Assembly: GCA_963800415.1 (NCBI GenBank)
Contig: CAWDBS010000043.1
Coordinates: 62,001 to 126,000 of the forward strand
Reading direction: 5' to 3'
From: Palsa-504 sp963800415
GTDB lineage: Bacteria > Actinomycetota > Actinomycetes > Streptosporangiales > Streptosporangiaceae
DNA: 64,000 bases
A model generated the notes under the pieces. The model was not told the DNA's origin and did no database searches. It worked only from the letters and a program-made list of their open reading frames with translations. Every line of letters starts with the position of its first letter. The first letter of the stretch is position 1. Positions 63,772 through 64,000 of the stretch are shown piece after piece. The translations under genes were made by a program, and so were the position numbers.

Positions 63772-64000
63772 GAGGAAGATTTCGAGTTCGGCAAGGACTG
63801 TTTCGGGCTCGATGAGTCCCAGGTCCGCCTGTACACCGCGATCGCCCGGCACACCGTGCTGGTCATGGCCGCCATGGCCATCTGCGCCGTCACCGCCGCC
63901 CTGCTCCGCCGCCGTACCGGCACGCAGGCACCCGCCCCCGTGCACCCGGACCAGCCCCCGCCCGCCGACCCCGGCATGATCCCGCTCACCGTCCCCGAAA

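Larger units (their letters stand above)
61279..63778. mobile_element. 2.5-kb integrated element with a large serine recombinase
   Basis: The element lies within the IS701-type transposase gene. Both boundaries share GAAG (61275–61278 and 63775–63778), so the inserted unit is 2,500 bp. Its ends carry a 15-bp imperfect inverted repeat. The only clear gene is the minus-strand recombinase (61317–63494). About 260 bp at the right end (63495–63756) has minus-strand open frames (for example 63491–63697, whose stop overlaps the recombinase start) with no recognisable family. It is minimal, with no obvious cargo. Confidence 0.8.
60225..64000 (+). pseudogene. IS701-family transposase, interrupted by the serine-recombinase element; continues past the window
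   Basis: The first part (60225–61278) encodes about 351 aa of a DDE transposase: AIDETGQVKQGG (Asp128), FVCGDEVYGACTEL (Asp229) and AAGLRWPCE. The missing end, DFEFGKDCFGLDESQVRLYTAIARHTVL onward, starts at 63779 and runs off the window edge without a stop. Between them lies a 2,500-bp insert. Joining the parts at the shared GAAG gives one continuous frame. A GTG about 27 bases further in is an alternative start. The right end of the IS is not visible. Confidence 0.88.

Overview
The window is about 64 kb of high-GC DNA whose gene families and gene order point to an actinomycete. Supporting signs are the pdxST–yebC–ruvCAB–yajC–secDF–apt–relA and aspS–rarA–alaS–ruvX–mltG orders, an Eis-type acetyltransferase, GAF-ANTAR regulators, DUF948/DUF6167/DUF6629 proteins, a deazaflavin-dependent nitroreductase and glucosyl-3-phosphoglycerate synthase. 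A Streptosporangiales-like organism is plausible, but genus or species cannot be fixed from this window. No rRNA, tRNA or CRISPR array was seen.

Region 1 (1–24.8 kb) is a conserved housekeeping block: vitamin B6 synthesis, Holliday-junction processing under a LexA box, the Sec accessory complex SecDF-YajC, purine salvage, the stringent response, two tRNA synthetases, replication-fork maintenance and peptidoglycan chain termination. All its genes are intact apart from the last. aroE, the usual gene after mltG, breaks off after about 19 codons, and synteny ends there.

Region 2 (24.8–34.9 kb) is an accessory strip of small regulators and enzymes with several relics: SRPBCC, Nudix and RibD/DHFR-type genes, and a P-loop fragment. 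Intact units include an ArsR regulator, a minus-strand set (M41-like peptidase, double VOC protein, small ORF), a TetR–ABC-exporter operon, OsmC and GAF-ANTAR.

Region 3 (35–49.8 kb) looks like a stress or dormancy-type island: an Rv1733c-like membrane protein, aldehyde dehydrogenase, malic enzyme, two STAS proteins, a second GAF-ANTAR protein, a DUF6629 protein, an acyl-CoA desaturase, Hsp20 and GpgS. Two TetR genes sit in it, and each shares a palindromic operator with a second promoter in the island. Two copies of a structured leader or small-RNA element occur here, one with downstream hairpin close to the first GAF-ANTAR gene and one upstream of the desaturase. The hairpin shows compensatory base changes between the copies. 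Aldehyde dehydrogenase, malic enzyme and a MarR-type gene carry frameshifts.

Region 4 (49.8–59.7 kb) holds RecQ, a RibD/DHFR-type reductase, a methyltransferase, an HxlR/YceI divergent pair with a clear promoter and operator, a large secreted protein with one frameshift, MalQ and a nitroreductase.

Region 5 (59.7–64 kb) is mobile DNA. A PD-(D/E)XK nuclease-like gene abuts an IS701-type transposase, and that transposase is split by a 2,500-bp element encoding a large serine recombinase. Removing the element at a shared GAAG restores the transposase frame, and joining the element's ends recreates a dyad of about 15 bp per arm that looks like a serine-integrase attP. The recombinase now has two frameshifts, so the element appears stranded.
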